NCBI GenBank assembly: GCA_963633225.1
Contig: CAVGXR010000053.1
Location: 1 to 64,000 of the forward strand
Reading direction: 5' to 3'
Length of the DNA: 64,000 bases
Source of the DNA: F23-B02 sp963633225
Lineage (GTDB): Bacteria; Bacillota; Clostridia; Oscillospirales; Oscillospiraceae
The position numbers were made by a program, and so were the translations under genes. The notes beneath the pieces are model-generated. The model made no database searches and was not told the origin of the DNA. It worked only from the letters and a program-made list of their open reading frames with translations. Positions 17,080-27,786 of the stretch are shown here, one piece after another; positions within the stretch are counted from its first letter, which is position 1, and every line of letters starts with the position of its first letter.

Positions 17080-18333
17080 ATGCTGAAGAAAAAAATGAAA
17101 AAGGTTTTGGCCTTCGCTATGGCTCTTGTCATGACGATGAGCGTCATGCTCTCGTACATGTCCGTTTCGGCCTTCGCCGTTACGCAGTCGGAGATCGACG
17201 CGCTCAAGTCGCAGAAGTCCCAGCTTTCGAGCCAGAAGAGCAGCCTTCAATCGACGATCAATTCTCTTCAGAGCCAGCAGAGCGACCAGATAGCGCTCAA
17301 GAACGCGCTGGATGAGAAAAACGCCATAACCGTAAAGCAGATACTCAACCTCAACGAGCAGATCGAGCTGCACACCCAGCTTATCGAGCAGAAGACCGAG
17401 GAGGTCGATGCGGCTCAGAAGGTCGCGGACGCTCAGCTTGAAAAATACAAGGTGCGCGTGCGTGCAATGGAGGAATCGGGCAGATACAGCTACTTTGAGG
17501 TTCTGCTCGGCGCAAGCAGCATCGGCGAGTTTTTGAGCCTTATCGACGATATCGGCGATATCATGAGAAGCGATAAGGAGCTTGAGGACGCTTACCGCCA
17601 GTCGGTCGAGGACCTCAAGGCCGTAAAGGCCGAGTACGAGGAGGCCAAGGCTGAGATGGAAGACAGCAAGGCCGAGCTCGTCGCGCTCAAGGCTCAGCAG
17701 GAAAAGGACATCGCCGAGGCAACAGAAGTCATCTCCTCCCTCCAGAGTGATATAAGCTCCAACTCCTCCGTTTTGAGCGAGCTGTCGGCTCAGGAGAGCG
17801 CTCTTAACTCCGAGATTCAGAAGAAGGTCGCAGAGCTCAACAAGCAGCAGGAGGAAGAGAAAAAGCAAAACCAAGGCGGAAGCAGCAGCGGCGGCAGCAC
17901 CACCGGCACCGGCAACCTCGTATGGCCGAGCTACTGCACCTACATAACCAGCCGTCAGGGTCCGCGCACTCACCCCGTAACGGGCGAGTATAAAAACCAC
18001 GGCGGCACGGATATCGGCGCAAGCTACGGCAGCGCTATCTACGCAGCCGACTCCGGCACGGTCGTGTATTCGTCCGACGGCTGGAACGGCGGCTGGGGCA
18101 ACTACGTCATGATCGACCACGGCAACGGTATGCAGACGCTTTACGCACATATGTCCTCCCGCGCAGTCTCCGTCGGTCAGACCGTTTCCCGCGGCCAGAC
18201 GATCGGCTATGTCGGCTCGACCGGCATGTCCACCGGCCCGCATCTGCATTTTGAGATGTACATAAACGGCTCGAGGATCGATCCTCAGACCCGCTACCCC
18301 AACGTCAGCTTCACCTACTCGGCAAGCGCATGA
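17080..18333 (+). CDS. Secreted M23 peptidase with coiled-coil (EnvC/PcsB-like)
   Basis: A 417-residue exported murein hydrolase. A signal peptide ends near VSAFA (about 30). Residues about 32-265 form long coiled coils (QSEIDALKSQKSQLSS and similar) of the EnvC/PcsB type, followed by a Ser/Gly linker (about 267-280). The C-terminal LytM/M23 domain has the zinc ligands HGGTDIG (H-x3-D) and HLHFE (HxH), so it should be catalytically active. Such proteins cleave peptide crosslinks at the division site, often gated by FtsEX. The ribosome binding site AAGGAG is strong. It is monocistronic. Confidence 0.9.
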   Translation: MLKKKMKKVLAFAMALVMTMSVMLSYMSVSAFAVTQSEIDALKSQKSQLSSQKSSLQSTINSLQSQQSDQIALKNALDEKNAITVKQILNLNEQIELHTQLIEQKTEEVDAAQKVADAQLEKYKVRVRAMEESGRYSYFEVLLGASSIGEFLSLIDDIGDIMRSDKELEDAYRQSVEDLKAVKAEYEEAKAEMEDSKAELVALKAQQEKDIAEATEVISSLQSDISSNSSVLSELSAQESALNSEIQKKVAELNKQQEEEKKQNQGGSSSGGSTTGTGNLVWPSYCTYITSRQGPRTHPVTGEYKNHGGTDIGASYGSAIYAADSGTVVYSSDGWNGGWGNYVMIDHGNGMQTLYAHMSSRAVSVGQTVSRGQTIGYVGSTGMSTGPHLHFEMYINGSRIDPQTRYPNVSFTYSASA

Positions 18334-18355
18334 TCCGAATCTGACATTTGACATC

Positions 18356-18389
18356 AAAAATCCCGACTTGAGAAGGTCGGGATTTTTTC
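18356..18389 (+). terminator. Terminator of the M23 peptidase gene
   Basis: AATCCCGAC and GTCGGGATT enclose a short loop, followed by six T. Confidence 0.85.
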
Positions 18390-18445
18390 ATAATGCGTAT
18401 AGCAGCTTGATTTCTTATTAATTGCAGGCTTTTTAGATAAAAGCG

Positions 18446-18474
18446 TTGATATACGTATGAATACGTGTTATCAT
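18446..18474 (+). promoter_or_regulatory. hicAB promoter with internal operator palindrome
   Basis: TTGATA (18446-18451) and TATCAT (18469-18474) are 17 bp apart. The spacer holds the palindrome ACGTAT-GA-ATACGT (18453-18466), well placed for autorepression by the HicB antitoxin. Confidence 0.6.
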
Positions 18475-18502
18475 GGATATATCCTGAATGTCGGAGGCTC
18501 TT

Positions 18503-18688
18503 ATGAAATACAGTGAACTCGAAAAGCAGCTGCGAAGCATCGGCTGCGTAGTTTAGCGAGAGGGCAAACGGCATAGAATTTGGTACCGTCCGCTGACCGG
18601 TCAACGCTTTTCAGTAGGACGGCACAAGACCGAAGATGTGCCAAACGGGACATTGAGAGCGATCTTAAAGAGTGCAGGGCTCGAATAA
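18503..18688 (+). pseudogene. hicA: HicA mRNA interferase toxin with in-frame amber codon
   Basis: Read through, this 61-codon frame is a typical HicA: MKYSELEKQLRSIGC at the N-terminus, then REGKRHRIWYRPLTG with the catalytic His, then GRHKTEDVPNGTL. Codon 18 (18554-18556) is TAG, which would stop translation after 17 residues. A good GGAGG ribosome binding site and the promoter upstream remain intact, as does the rest of the frame. The toxin is therefore probably dead by one nonsense change while the antitoxin survives. TAG serves as a normal stop elsewhere in this window, so recoding is unlikely; a sequencing error cannot be excluded. Confidence 0.8.
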
Positions 18689-18742
18689 AGCTCTTTGCAC
18701 TCTGATAAAATACCAGTGATGAACAAGAAAGGAAGTGCTGAA

Positions 18743-19138
18743 ATGAAAACGAGGTATGTTTATCCTGCTCTTTTCAGCAGGGAGGCTCTCGGCTATAGCG
18801 TCATCTTTCCAGATCTGGATGGCTGCGCAACATCGGCTCAAACACTTGAGGAAGCACTTGAAATGGCGCAGGATGCTCTTTGTCTGATGCTTTACGATAA
18901 GGAAGAACGGAAAGAGCCTATTCCCGAAGCATCCGATATATCTAAGCTCACCTGCTCTGAGGGCAATTTTTGGACGCTTATCGAATGTGATACACTGGAG
19001 TATCGCAAATATTTTGACAGCAAGGCAGTAAAAAAAACCTTGAGCATTCCGGCATGGCTCAACACCATGGCAGAAAGAGAAGATATAAACTTTTCTGCAA
19101 CCCTTCAGCGTGCGTTAAAAGCAGAACTGGGCGTTTAA
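18743..19138 (+). CDS. hicB: HicB antitoxin
   Basis: A 131-residue HicB-family antitoxin. The N-terminal degraded RNase H-like domain has FPDLDGCATSAQTLEEALEMAQDAL, the family core. The C-terminal segment from about 95 (KKTLSIPAWLNTMAEREDINFSATLQRALK) looks like a ribbon-helix-helix DNA-binding domain. It would neutralise HicA and repress the operon. The start at 18743 has GGAAG about 9 nt upstream; an earlier in-frame start adds 16 residues without family similarity. The partner toxin carries a nonsense codon. Confidence 0.85.
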   Translation: MKTRYVYPALFSREALGYSVIFPDLDGCATSAQTLEEALEMAQDALCLMLYDKEERKEPIPEASDISKLTCSEGNFWTLIECDTLEYRKYFDSKAVKKTLSIPAWLNTMAEREDINFSATLQRALKAELGV

Positions 19139-19164
19139 TTGGTTCTGCGCACAGGCTTAGACAC

Positions 19165-19203
19165 AAAGCTCCGGCAGCACACATTGTACTGCCGGAGCTT
19201 TTC
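19165..19203. terminator. Bidirectional terminator between hicB and clpB
   Basis: AAAGCTCCGGCAG pairs with CTGCCGGAGCTTT around a loop; A and T runs on both sides serve both convergent genes. Confidence 0.8.
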
Positions 19204-19212
19204 CGTATTTTA

Positions 19213-21792
<2,580 letters not shown>

Positions 21793-21821
21793 AAAAACAC
21801 CCTCTTTACGTTTAGATGCAT

Positions 21822-22472
21822 TTAAATCAAAATATCCGCTCTTCTGAGCTGGGAGAAAACGCAGGCTTCAATGTCGCGGGCATCAAGCCGCCCGCTGAGG
21901 TAGCCCTTCATCATGGTATCAAAAAGCTTTATATACTCCGATATCACGCGGGCCAGCTCATCGGATGAGCAGTCACGCGCCGGAATGCATATCGAACGTA
22001 TGAACTTGCCCTCGTACAGAGCGTAGCTCGGCGGCTCGCCCTCCATAAGCGGACGCAGGTGCGCGTCCTCTATGCGCTTCCAGATGCGGAAAAACTCCGT
22101 CATCGAGCGTATCAGCGCCGACGACTGCGTGCGGAAAATGACCGTCAGCTCGCCGAGGCAATCGCTGTCGCCGCGGTAGAGCTCCACCTCGTATTTGACC
22201 GTGGGGCGGTACTTATACTCAAGCGAGGACTTCAGCGACATCGTCAGCGCATTCGGCGAAACGAAGGGGACAAGCTCACGCGAGGGCGTGAGCAGCTGCT
22301 CGATGGCAGAGAACACATCGTTTATCCTCCGCTCCGGCGTTACGAGGTTCACACGCTCTGCAAGGATCTGATTTATTAAATTCGAGCGGTTCGTTCCGAG
22401 CCTGTGGGCAAGTCTGTCCACCTCGGCGACCACTTCGTCGGAAAGCATAAGGCTGTAAAGCGTCTTTTTCAT
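21822..22472 (-). CDS. Ribbon-helix-helix N-terminal protein of unknown function upstream of clpB
   Basis: A 216-residue protein that I do not recognise as a named family. Residues about 1-45 (KKTLYSLMLSDEVVAEVDRLAHRLG, then NRSNLINQILAE) look like a CopG/Arc-type ribbon-helix-helix DNA-binding unit. The remaining 170 residues form a mixed alpha/beta domain with a tyrosine-rich middle (LEYKYRPTVKYEVELY) and no known motif. The ATG at 22472 is preferred because GAGAGA lies just upstream. As first gene of the transcript that contains clpB, it may be an autoregulator sensing protein stress; this is inference. Confidence 0.6.
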   Translation of the reverse strand: MKKTLYSLMLSDEVVAEVDRLAHRLGTNRSNLINQILAERVNLVTPERRINDVFSAIEQLLTPSRELVPFVSPNALTMSLKSSLEYKYRPTVKYEVELYRGDSDCLGELTVIFRTQSSALIRSMTEFFRIWKRIEDAHLRPLMEGEPPSYALYEGKFIRSICIPARDCSSDELARVISEYIKLFDTMMKGYLSGRLDARDIEACVFSQLRRADILI

Positions 22473-22536
22473 GACTCGTCTCTCTTTCATGACAAGCAGG
22501 ATGATCTTATCCCGCTATTTTTTACTTCATAAGCTT

Positions 22537-22565
22537 AATATACTCCGATCCTTCTAATTTGTCAA
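22537..22565 (-). promoter_or_regulatory. Promoter of the RHH-clpB operon
   Basis: TTGACA (22560-22565) and TATATT (22537-22542) with a 17-bp spacer, minus strand. Confidence 0.7.
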
Positions 22566-22612
22566 GAGTTTTATATAAATATTTTTACGAATTATATATT
22601 AGCGGGTATTTT

Positions 22613-22639
22613 AATGGCAGAGCGATACGCTCTGCCATT
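22613..22639. repeat. Perfect 12-bp hairpin at the ylmH 3' end
   Basis: AATGGCAGAGCG and CGCTCTGCCATT enclose ATA. It abuts the ylmH stop codon. The U-tract is weak, so termination is possible but not certain. Confidence 0.5.
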
Positions 22640-23386
22640 TCATTTATATATCTCCGCCTCGACAAAGAGCCGTCCCTTGCGGCTGAGGCCGCCGGAGGAC
22701 AGAAGCGTTCCCTTGCCGTGACCGCGCAGGGATATAACGTCCCCTGCCGCGACGGCGGCATCGTTTTTGAGGCATTCCGAGTAATTGAGGCTCGCCGCGC
22801 CCTCAGAGATGAGGGAGGCAGCCGCCGTGCGCGAAAGGCCGAACATTCCGGCCAGAACCGCGTCAAAGCGCAGGCTCTTCACGGAAAACGATACCTGCTT
22901 TACCCTCCGCTCGGGAGGCGTGAGATCCTTAAACTCCGCCTTTTGCAGCTTAACGCCGTACCTGCCCACCTTCGTGAGCCCGCCGGCAATGTGCCGCTCT
23001 ACCGACTGCATGACAAATATCACAGCGCCCTCGCCGTCTGTCCATATATCGCCGAGCCACTCGCGCTTTATGCCGAGGCCGAGTATAGCGCCCATGTAGT
23101 CGCGGTGTCCGGGGCTTCCGAAATGCGCCGCAGCGCGCAGGGCGCTTATATATTCCGACGCATCAAAGCCGTCCTTATCCATATAAAACGGCAGGAAGAA
23201 GGCCGCACGTCGCTCGCAGCCCTCCGCGCCGCCGGTCAGGAGCATACAGCTGCCGCTCTCCCTCGCCCATTTTTCGAGCGTGAACTGCTCTGCGGGCGTA
23301 AGAAAGGCCGTATGCGTGACGCTTGCCGTTTTTTCGCAGCGGCGGCTGAGATCCTCGGCACGCCGTATAAGCTCATCGTTTTCCAT
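22640..23386 (-). CDS. ylmH: S4-domain RNA-binding protein YlmH
   Basis: A 248-residue YlmH homologue. The N-terminal part is a mixed domain seen with this family, and the C-terminal S4 fold spans about 178-240 (LRFDAVLAGMFGLSRTAAASLISEGAASLN). B. subtilis YlmH binds stalled 50S subunits carrying peptidyl-tRNA, so it acts in ribosome quality control. The ATG at 23386 has GGAG 8 nt upstream and overlaps the end of the GTPase-nuclease gene by 14 bp. That coupling to another ribosome-directed protein is suggestive. Confidence 0.85.
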   Translation of the reverse strand: MENDELIRRAEDLSRRCEKTASVTHTAFLTPAEQFTLEKWARESGSCMLLTGGAEGCERRAAFFLPFYMDKDGFDASEYISALRAAAHFGSPGHRDYMGAILGLGIKREWLGDIWTDGEGAVIFVMQSVERHIAGGLTKVGRYGVKLQKAEFKDLTPPERRVKQVSFSVKSLRFDAVLAGMFGLSRTAAASLISEGAASLNYSECLKNDAAVAAGDVISLRGHGKGTLLSSGGLSRKGRLFVEAEIYK

Positions 23387-24512
23387 CAATATACTCCATG
23401 ATTTTTTTCATCACTACGTCGAGCTCGTCGGAAAATTCCTTCACCGACATGCGCAGCACGCCCGAGCGCATGGCCGACAGGCGTATGAGCGAGTCGTTCG
23501 TGACGACCTTGACCGAGTAGTTTTTGCCGATATCGTTTGCAAGCTTTTCGATGTACATATCGGCAGTCTCGTTTTCCTTTGTGTACACCGTGCGTATGCC
23601 CTGCGTTTCACGCTCACCCGTGTTTCCTGCAACGCGGTAGCCGTCGAAAACGAGCACGAGCTCGCAGTCGCGCATGGCTCTGTAGCTGCGCAGGGTATCC
23701 GACAGACGCTCACGCGCAAGCGACAGCGAGGCCTCGGCAAGCTCCTTGTACTCCGGCGTTCCGAAGATGAAGTTATAGCCGTCCACTATGACGTACTCGC
23801 GCTTTGACGGGGCAACGGAAAACTCCGGCGCTTCCTGCGTCTGCACCTTTGTGTACATTCTGCGGCGCACGGGGCCGAACTCGCGCTCCATGATGGCTTC
23901 GAGCTCCTTGTCGTCGATGGAAAAATAGCGCGGACGCTGCACAGCCTCGGGCGCTGCGCCGGCGGTCTTGGGCGCAATGTGAGCAAAGCGTTCGACCTCG
24001 CTCCATTTGACGGTGGTACCCGCTCCGTGCGAGCAGAAAACGGAGTCTGCCGTGTTGTCAATATCCGATTCAGGCTCGTAGCCTATGGTCTCGATGACCT
24101 GCTTTGCGTTGTGGCAGGGGTAATAGCCTGCCGGCCGGCAGCTGAGCCTGCCCTTGCCGGAGGTGTAGGAGGCAAGAGTTTCGGCATAGCCGTTCATCTC
24201 CGACACGGGGGCGATGCCCTTTATGACGCTGCTGCCCTCGGTGTCGAAGCTGCCGCTCATGGCACGGACATCGGAGATGGCTCTGCCTATCTGCTCGGGC
24301 GGCAGCTCCAGCCGGAACTCAAAGCAGGGCTCGAGCAGCACGCTCTCGGCCTTCATGAGCCCCTGACGCACGGCGCGGTACACCGCCTCACGGAAGTCGC
24401 CGCCCTCGGTGTGCTTTATGTGCGCACGGCCCGCGATGAGGCTTATCCTGACATCCGTCAGCGGTGAGCCCGTGAGCACGCCCAGATGCGTTTTTTCCGC
24501 AAGGTTTGTCAT
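23373..24512 (-). CDS. C-terminal part of split EF-G/TetM-like GTPase: domain IV/V plus NYN (YacP/Rae1-like) nuclease
   Basis: This 379-residue piece continues in the same frame as the GTPase upstream, separated only by TAG (24525-24527) and four codons. It begins inside EF-G domain IV (LTGSPLTDVRISLIAGRAH) and has domain V (EPCFEFRLELP, IKGIAPVSEMNGY). From about residue 238 there is a NYN/PIN-like domain: VIVDGYNFIFG, LVFDGYRV, ENETADMYIEKLA and VVTNDS give the acidic residues of YacP. B. subtilis YacP (Rae1) cuts mRNA in the ribosomal A site. Whether this half is translated separately from the ATG at 24512 is unclear; no strong ribosome binding site is visible. Confidence 0.75.
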   Translation of the reverse strand: MTNLAEKTHLGVLTGSPLTDVRISLIAGRAHIKHTEGGDFREAVYRAVRQGLMKAESVLLEPCFEFRLELPPEQIGRAISDVRAMSGSFDTEGSSVIKGIAPVSEMNGYAETLASYTSGKGRLSCRPAGYYPCHNAKQVIETIGYEPESDIDNTADSVFCSHGAGTTVKWSEVERFAHIAPKTAGAAPEAVQRPRYFSIDDKELEAIMEREFGPVRRRMYTKVQTQEAPEFSVAPSKREYVIVDGYNFIFGTPEYKELAEASLSLARERLSDTLRSYRAMRDCELVLVFDGYRVAGNTGERETQGIRTVYTKENETADMYIEKLANDIGKNYSVKVVTNDSLIRLSAMRSGVLRMSVKEFSDELDVVMKKIMEYIDGKR

Positions 24513-24524
24513 GATAAGGCTCTG

Positions 24525-25859
24525 CTAGTTTCGGTCAAGCTCATCGGTCGGGCAGCGGCTTTCAAAGCTCAGACCCGAGCCGCGGGGCGCGGGCTCGATG
24601 AGAAGCTGTACCTCGGCATAGTGGCGCAGCTGCTCGAAATGCCCCACGCCGTACACGGGCGCTGCCACCGTTTCCTTATACGCAATGCCGCCGGAGCTTA
24701 TCGAAACGTCAAGGTCGAACCTCTCGCGGATGAGCTCGGTCAGAACCTCGGTCTGCACCCTGCCCATTATGCGCACGCTTATCTCGCGCAGGCGCTCGTT
24801 CCACTCCATACGGAGCTGGGGGTCCTCGTCCTCGAGCTGTCTGAGCTGCTTATAGGCCGACAGTGCGTCCGCTCCCTCGGGCAGCTCTATGCGGTAGCTC
24901 ATGACGGCCTCAGTTTCCGAGCCTGAACGGTCGTTTTCAAAGCCGAGTCCCTGACCGGCATAGCTGTCGTCAAGCCCCTGAACGGCGACGATGCTGCCGG
25001 CTGCTGCCGACTGCACCGTCTCGTAATTTGCGCCCGAGTAGACGCGCAGCTCGGTGACTGTCCGGCCATCTATGCTGTCGCGGTTATGAAGCGCACCGCC
25101 CGTTATCTTCATGCAGCTCAGTCTGCGCCCGCGCACATCGCGCATGATCTTGTATACCCTTGCGCCGAAGTTTTCGGGATAAACGGGGCTCGGCGCGTAT
25201 TTTTCGATAAACTCGATAAGCTCATGAACACCGTCGAGCCGGAGTCCCGAGCCGTACAGGACGGGAAAGAGCTTTCTCTCTGCGATAAGGCGCGAGATAT
25301 CCCCGTCTCCGATGTCGCCGCCGGAGGCGAGCTTTTCAAAAAGCTCCTCGTCGCACATGGCTATGCTCTCGCGGTTATCCTGCGATCTGTCGCTGAGGTC
25401 AAAGCAGTTTTCCGAGAGCCGCGTGCGCAGGTCGGAGAGTATGCGCTGCCTGTCGCTTGCCGTAAGATCCATTTTCGTCGCAAAAATGATCGTCGGGACC
25501 TTTCGGCGCTCCAAAAGCCGCCACAGTGTCTCCGTGTGCGCCTGAACGCCGTCCGAGCCGGATATGACGAGCAGCGCACAGTCTATGACATCGAGCGTGC
25601 GCTCGGTCTCCGCGGTGAGATCGGCGTGCCCCGGCGTATCAAGAAGGCACAGCTCCATATTATCGGTACGGAGCTGCGCCTGCTTTGAAAACACGGTTAT
25701 TCCGCGCTCGCGCTCTATCCTGTGCGTGTCGAGCGCCGTATCGCGGTGGTCTACCCTGCCGAGCTTTCTTATGCTGCCGCAGGTATACAGCAGCGCCTCG
25801 GACAGGGTCGTTTTTCCGGCATCGACATGTGCAAGGATGCCGAGAACAAGCTTCTTCAT
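24525..25859 (-). CDS. N-terminal part of split EF-G/TetM-like translational GTPase
   Basis: The 444 residues contain the G domain with AHVDAGKTT, RERGIT, DTPGH and ATKMD, then domain II and III and the start of domain IV, closely resembling ribosomal-protection proteins (Tet(M) class) and EF-G. The TAG at codon 445 sits after DELDRN in domain IV. Since the next 384 codons continue the fold in the same frame, the intact gene would encode about 828 residues (23373-25859). Without domains IV and V the truncated GTPase is unlikely to work. The start overlaps the DUF362 stop (ATGA), so it is in one operon with that gene. Chromosomal context suggests a housekeeping or ribosome-rescue role rather than tetracycline resistance. 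Confidence 0.75.
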   Translation of the reverse strand: MKKLVLGILAHVDAGKTTLSEALLYTCGSIRKLGRVDHRDTALDTHRIERERGITVFSKQAQLRTDNMELCLLDTPGHADLTAETERTLDVIDCALLVISGSDGVQAHTETLWRLLERRKVPTIIFATKMDLTASDRQRILSDLRTRLSENCFDLSDRSQDNRESIAMCDEELFEKLASGGDIGDGDISRLIAERKLFPVLYGSGLRLDGVHELIEFIEKYAPSPVYPENFGARVYKIMRDVRGRRLSCMKITGGALHNRDSIDGRTVTELRVYSGANYETVQSAAAGSIVAVQGLDDSYAGQGLGFENDRSGSETEAVMSYRIELPEGADALSAYKQLRQLEDEDPQLRMEWNERLREISVRIMGRVQTEVLTELIRERFDLDVSISSGGIAYKETVAAPVYGVGHFEQLRHYAEVQLLIEPAPRGSGLSFESRCPTDELDRN

Positions 25860-26719
25860 AGCTCGATGAGCTCGTATTCGCGGCTGCCTGCACCGATCTC
25901 GGCAGCTGCCTCAACGGTGTGTATGCCGTTGCGCGATTCGATGCGCTCGATGAGATCGCCCTTGTCGGGGTCATCGCTTGCATAAACAAGGTCAACGCAG
26001 GCCTGATCGAGTGCAACGGGGTCAAGAGACGAGAGGATGCCGATATCACCGATCTTGGGATCGGCTGCAACCGCGCAGCAGTCGCAGTCAACGGACATGT
26101 TCTTCATTATATTCACAAAGGCCATATTGCCGCCGAAGTGATCGACTATGCTCTTGGCTGCATCAGCCATGCATTCAAGGAAGCTGTCGTGATCCGAGTG
26201 CCAGAAGTTGTCGATATCCTTCACGCCGTGGATATACTTCTTGCCGTAGCTCGAGGCAAGTCCGATGGAAATGTTCTTGAGCGCACCGCCGAAGCCGCCC
26301 ATGGGATGACCCTTGAAGTGCGACAGCACGAGCATGGAATCGTACTCCGGCAGAGTCTTGCCGACGTAGTTCACATCAAGGTGCTTTCCGCCCTGCACGG
26401 GGATGCTCATATCCCCCTCGGCATCCATTATATCCACATCCGCTATCTCGACCCAGCCGTGAAGCTGCATGGTCTTTTTATGGTGCTCAGTCGTATCTCT
26501 GCCGCCGTCGTAGGCGGTGTTGCATTCAACTATCGTTCCGCCGACGTGATCCACGGCGGGCTTCATGAACTCAGGGCGCAGGAAATTCTGGTTTCCCGGC
26601 TCGCCGCTGTGAAGCTTGACGGCGACGTTTCCCTTGAGCTCGACGCCGAGCGCCTCATACGCCTTTATAACATTCTCGGGGCTGATCTCTTTTATGAAAT
26701 ATACCTTTGACTTTTCCAT
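25856..26719 (-). CDS. DUF362 family protein (Fe-S/ferredoxin-like)
   Basis: A 287-residue DUF362 protein. The core VAVKLHSGEPGN, then VECNTAYDGGRDTTEHHKKT, LSHFKGHPMGGFGGALKNISIGLASSYGK and the cysteine pair in SVDCDCCA are typical. Members often carry 4Fe-4S ferredoxin motifs; here only the CDCC cluster remains. The biochemical role is not established. Start 26719 has AGGAGC upstream, while the longer frame adds 20 residues lacking family similarity. It leads the operon that continues into the GTPase. Confidence 0.8.
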   Translation of the reverse strand: MEKSKVYFIKEISPENVIKAYEALGVELKGNVAVKLHSGEPGNQNFLRPEFMKPAVDHVGGTIVECNTAYDGGRDTTEHHKKTMQLHGWVEIADVDIMDAEGDMSIPVQGGKHLDVNYVGKTLPEYDSMLVLSHFKGHPMGGFGGALKNISIGLASSYGKKYIHGVKDIDNFWHSDHDSFLECMADAAKSIVDHFGGNMAFVNIMKNMSVDCDCCAVAADPKIGDIGILSSLDPVALDQACVDLVYASDDPDKGDLIERIESRNGIHTVEAAAEIGAGSREYELIEL

Positions 26720-26750
26720 GGTACCGCTCCTTTTTTTAATTATAAAACTG

Positions 26751-26779
26751 ATTATATAATAATCCCTTCGCTTAATCAA
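26751..26779 (-). promoter_or_regulatory. Promoter of the DUF362-GTPase operon
   Basis: TTGATT (26774-26779) and TATAAT (26751-26756), 17-bp spacer, minus strand. Confidence 0.6.
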
Positions 26780-26782
26780 TAT

Positions 26783-26812
26783 TTGCTATTCCAATTTTAA
26801 TAGAAATATAAT
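26783..26812 (+). promoter_or_regulatory. Promoter of the hydrolase-MFS-DUF6440 operon
   Basis: TTGCTA (26783-26788) and TATAAT (26807-26812), 18-bp spacer. The -35 overlaps the region just upstream of the divergent DUF362 promoter. Confidence 0.55.
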
Positions 26813-26832
26813 AAAATGGCTTCGGTGATTAT

Positions 26833-27786
26833 ATGAAGGCTGTTTTGATCGTTTTGATAATTATCTGCGCCGTGCTTGCGCTTTTTTACGCGGTGGGGCT
26901 CAGATTCGTGCGCGTACTCATCCGGCGGCAGGATAATTTTCCGACACCAGAGACGGGCGCAAGCTCATCCGAGCTGCTCGAGCCGACGGGAAAGGCGCTC
27001 TGGGCACACAATATACCGTACTTTGCGCCCTTCCGCGAGCTGCCGTTTGATGAGATAAGCGTCGTATCCGGCGACGGGCTCACGCTTCGCGCAGAGCTCC
27101 TGCGCGGCAGAGGCACGGGAGTTACGGTCATGTTCTTCCACGGCTACAAGTCAGAGCCCGCCTGCGATTTTGCCGCCATGTACGATTTTTACAGATCACT
27201 GGGGCACGATCTCATCTATGTCCACATGCGTGCCCACGGCAAAAGCGACGGCGAATACATAGGCTTCGGTGCGCTCGACAGATACGACGTTGTGCGCTGG
27301 ACAGACAGAGCCGCAGAGCTCTTCCCCGATAACGACATCTATCTGCACGGCATGTCCATGGGCGCTGCAAGCGTGCTGCAAAGCATGGATCTTGAGCTGA
27401 ACGAAAGAGTACGCGGCATTATCGCCGACTGCGGATATTCAGACCTCGACACGCTCTTCCGCAATCTTGTCGGCAAGCTGTATCATCTGCCGGTGATGTT
27501 CGTGGACGTTTTCGAATACGTCAATCTTCTCAAGGCCGGCTACAGCTTTAAGGAGGCAAGCTCCGTGCGCAGCGTGAGCGCGGCAAGGGTGCCGCTTGTG
27601 TATATCTGCGGCGACAGCGACCGCTATGTGCCGAAGGCCATGGCAATGGAGATCTGCAATGCCTGCAAAGGTCCCAAGCGGCTGCTGCTCGTGCCCGGCG
27701 CCGGACACGCGGCAAGCTATATGTGCGCAAAGGATGAATACGAGGCTCTTATCAAAGAGATCATAGGAGGAAGGATAAATGAGTAA
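26833..27786 (+). CDS. Alpha/beta hydrolase with N-terminal membrane anchor
   Basis: A 317-residue serine hydrolase of the YqkD/BAAT-like group. A single hydrophobic segment at about 3-24 anchors it. The oxyanion region is MFFHGYKSE, the nucleophile elbow is GMSMGA (Ser at about 178), an acid lies in CGDSDRYVP, and the catalytic His in GAGHAASY. It probably hydrolyses an ester or amide at the membrane; the substrate is unknown. It overlaps the MFS gene by 8 bp, so the two are coupled. Confidence 0.85.
   Translation: MKAVLIVLIIICAVLALFYAVGLRFVRVLIRRQDNFPTPETGASSSELLEPTGKALWAHNIPYFAPFRELPFDEISVVSGDGLTLRAELLRGRGTGVTVMFFHGYKSEPACDFAAMYDFYRSLGHDLIYVHMRAHGKSDGEYIGFGALDRYDVVRWTDRAAELFPDNDIYLHGMSMGAASVLQSMDLELNERVRGIIADCGYSDLDTLFRNLVGKLYHLPVMFVDVFEYVNLLKAGYSFKEASSVRSVSAARVPLVYICGDSDRYVPKAMAMEICNACKGPKRLLLVPGAGHAASYMCAKDEYEALIKEIIGGRINE

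Noticed and set aside
21793..22600. CIRCE or CtsR operators before clpB
   Set aside because: No inverted TTAGCACTC/GAGTGCTAA and no GGTCAAA tandem repeat could be found by eye.
24525..25859. Acquired tetracycline resistance gene tet(M)/tet(W)
   Set aside because: The protein is in a conserved-looking housekeeping operon with DUF362 and ylmH, has a fused nuclease domain, has host-like codon use and no mobile element beside it.
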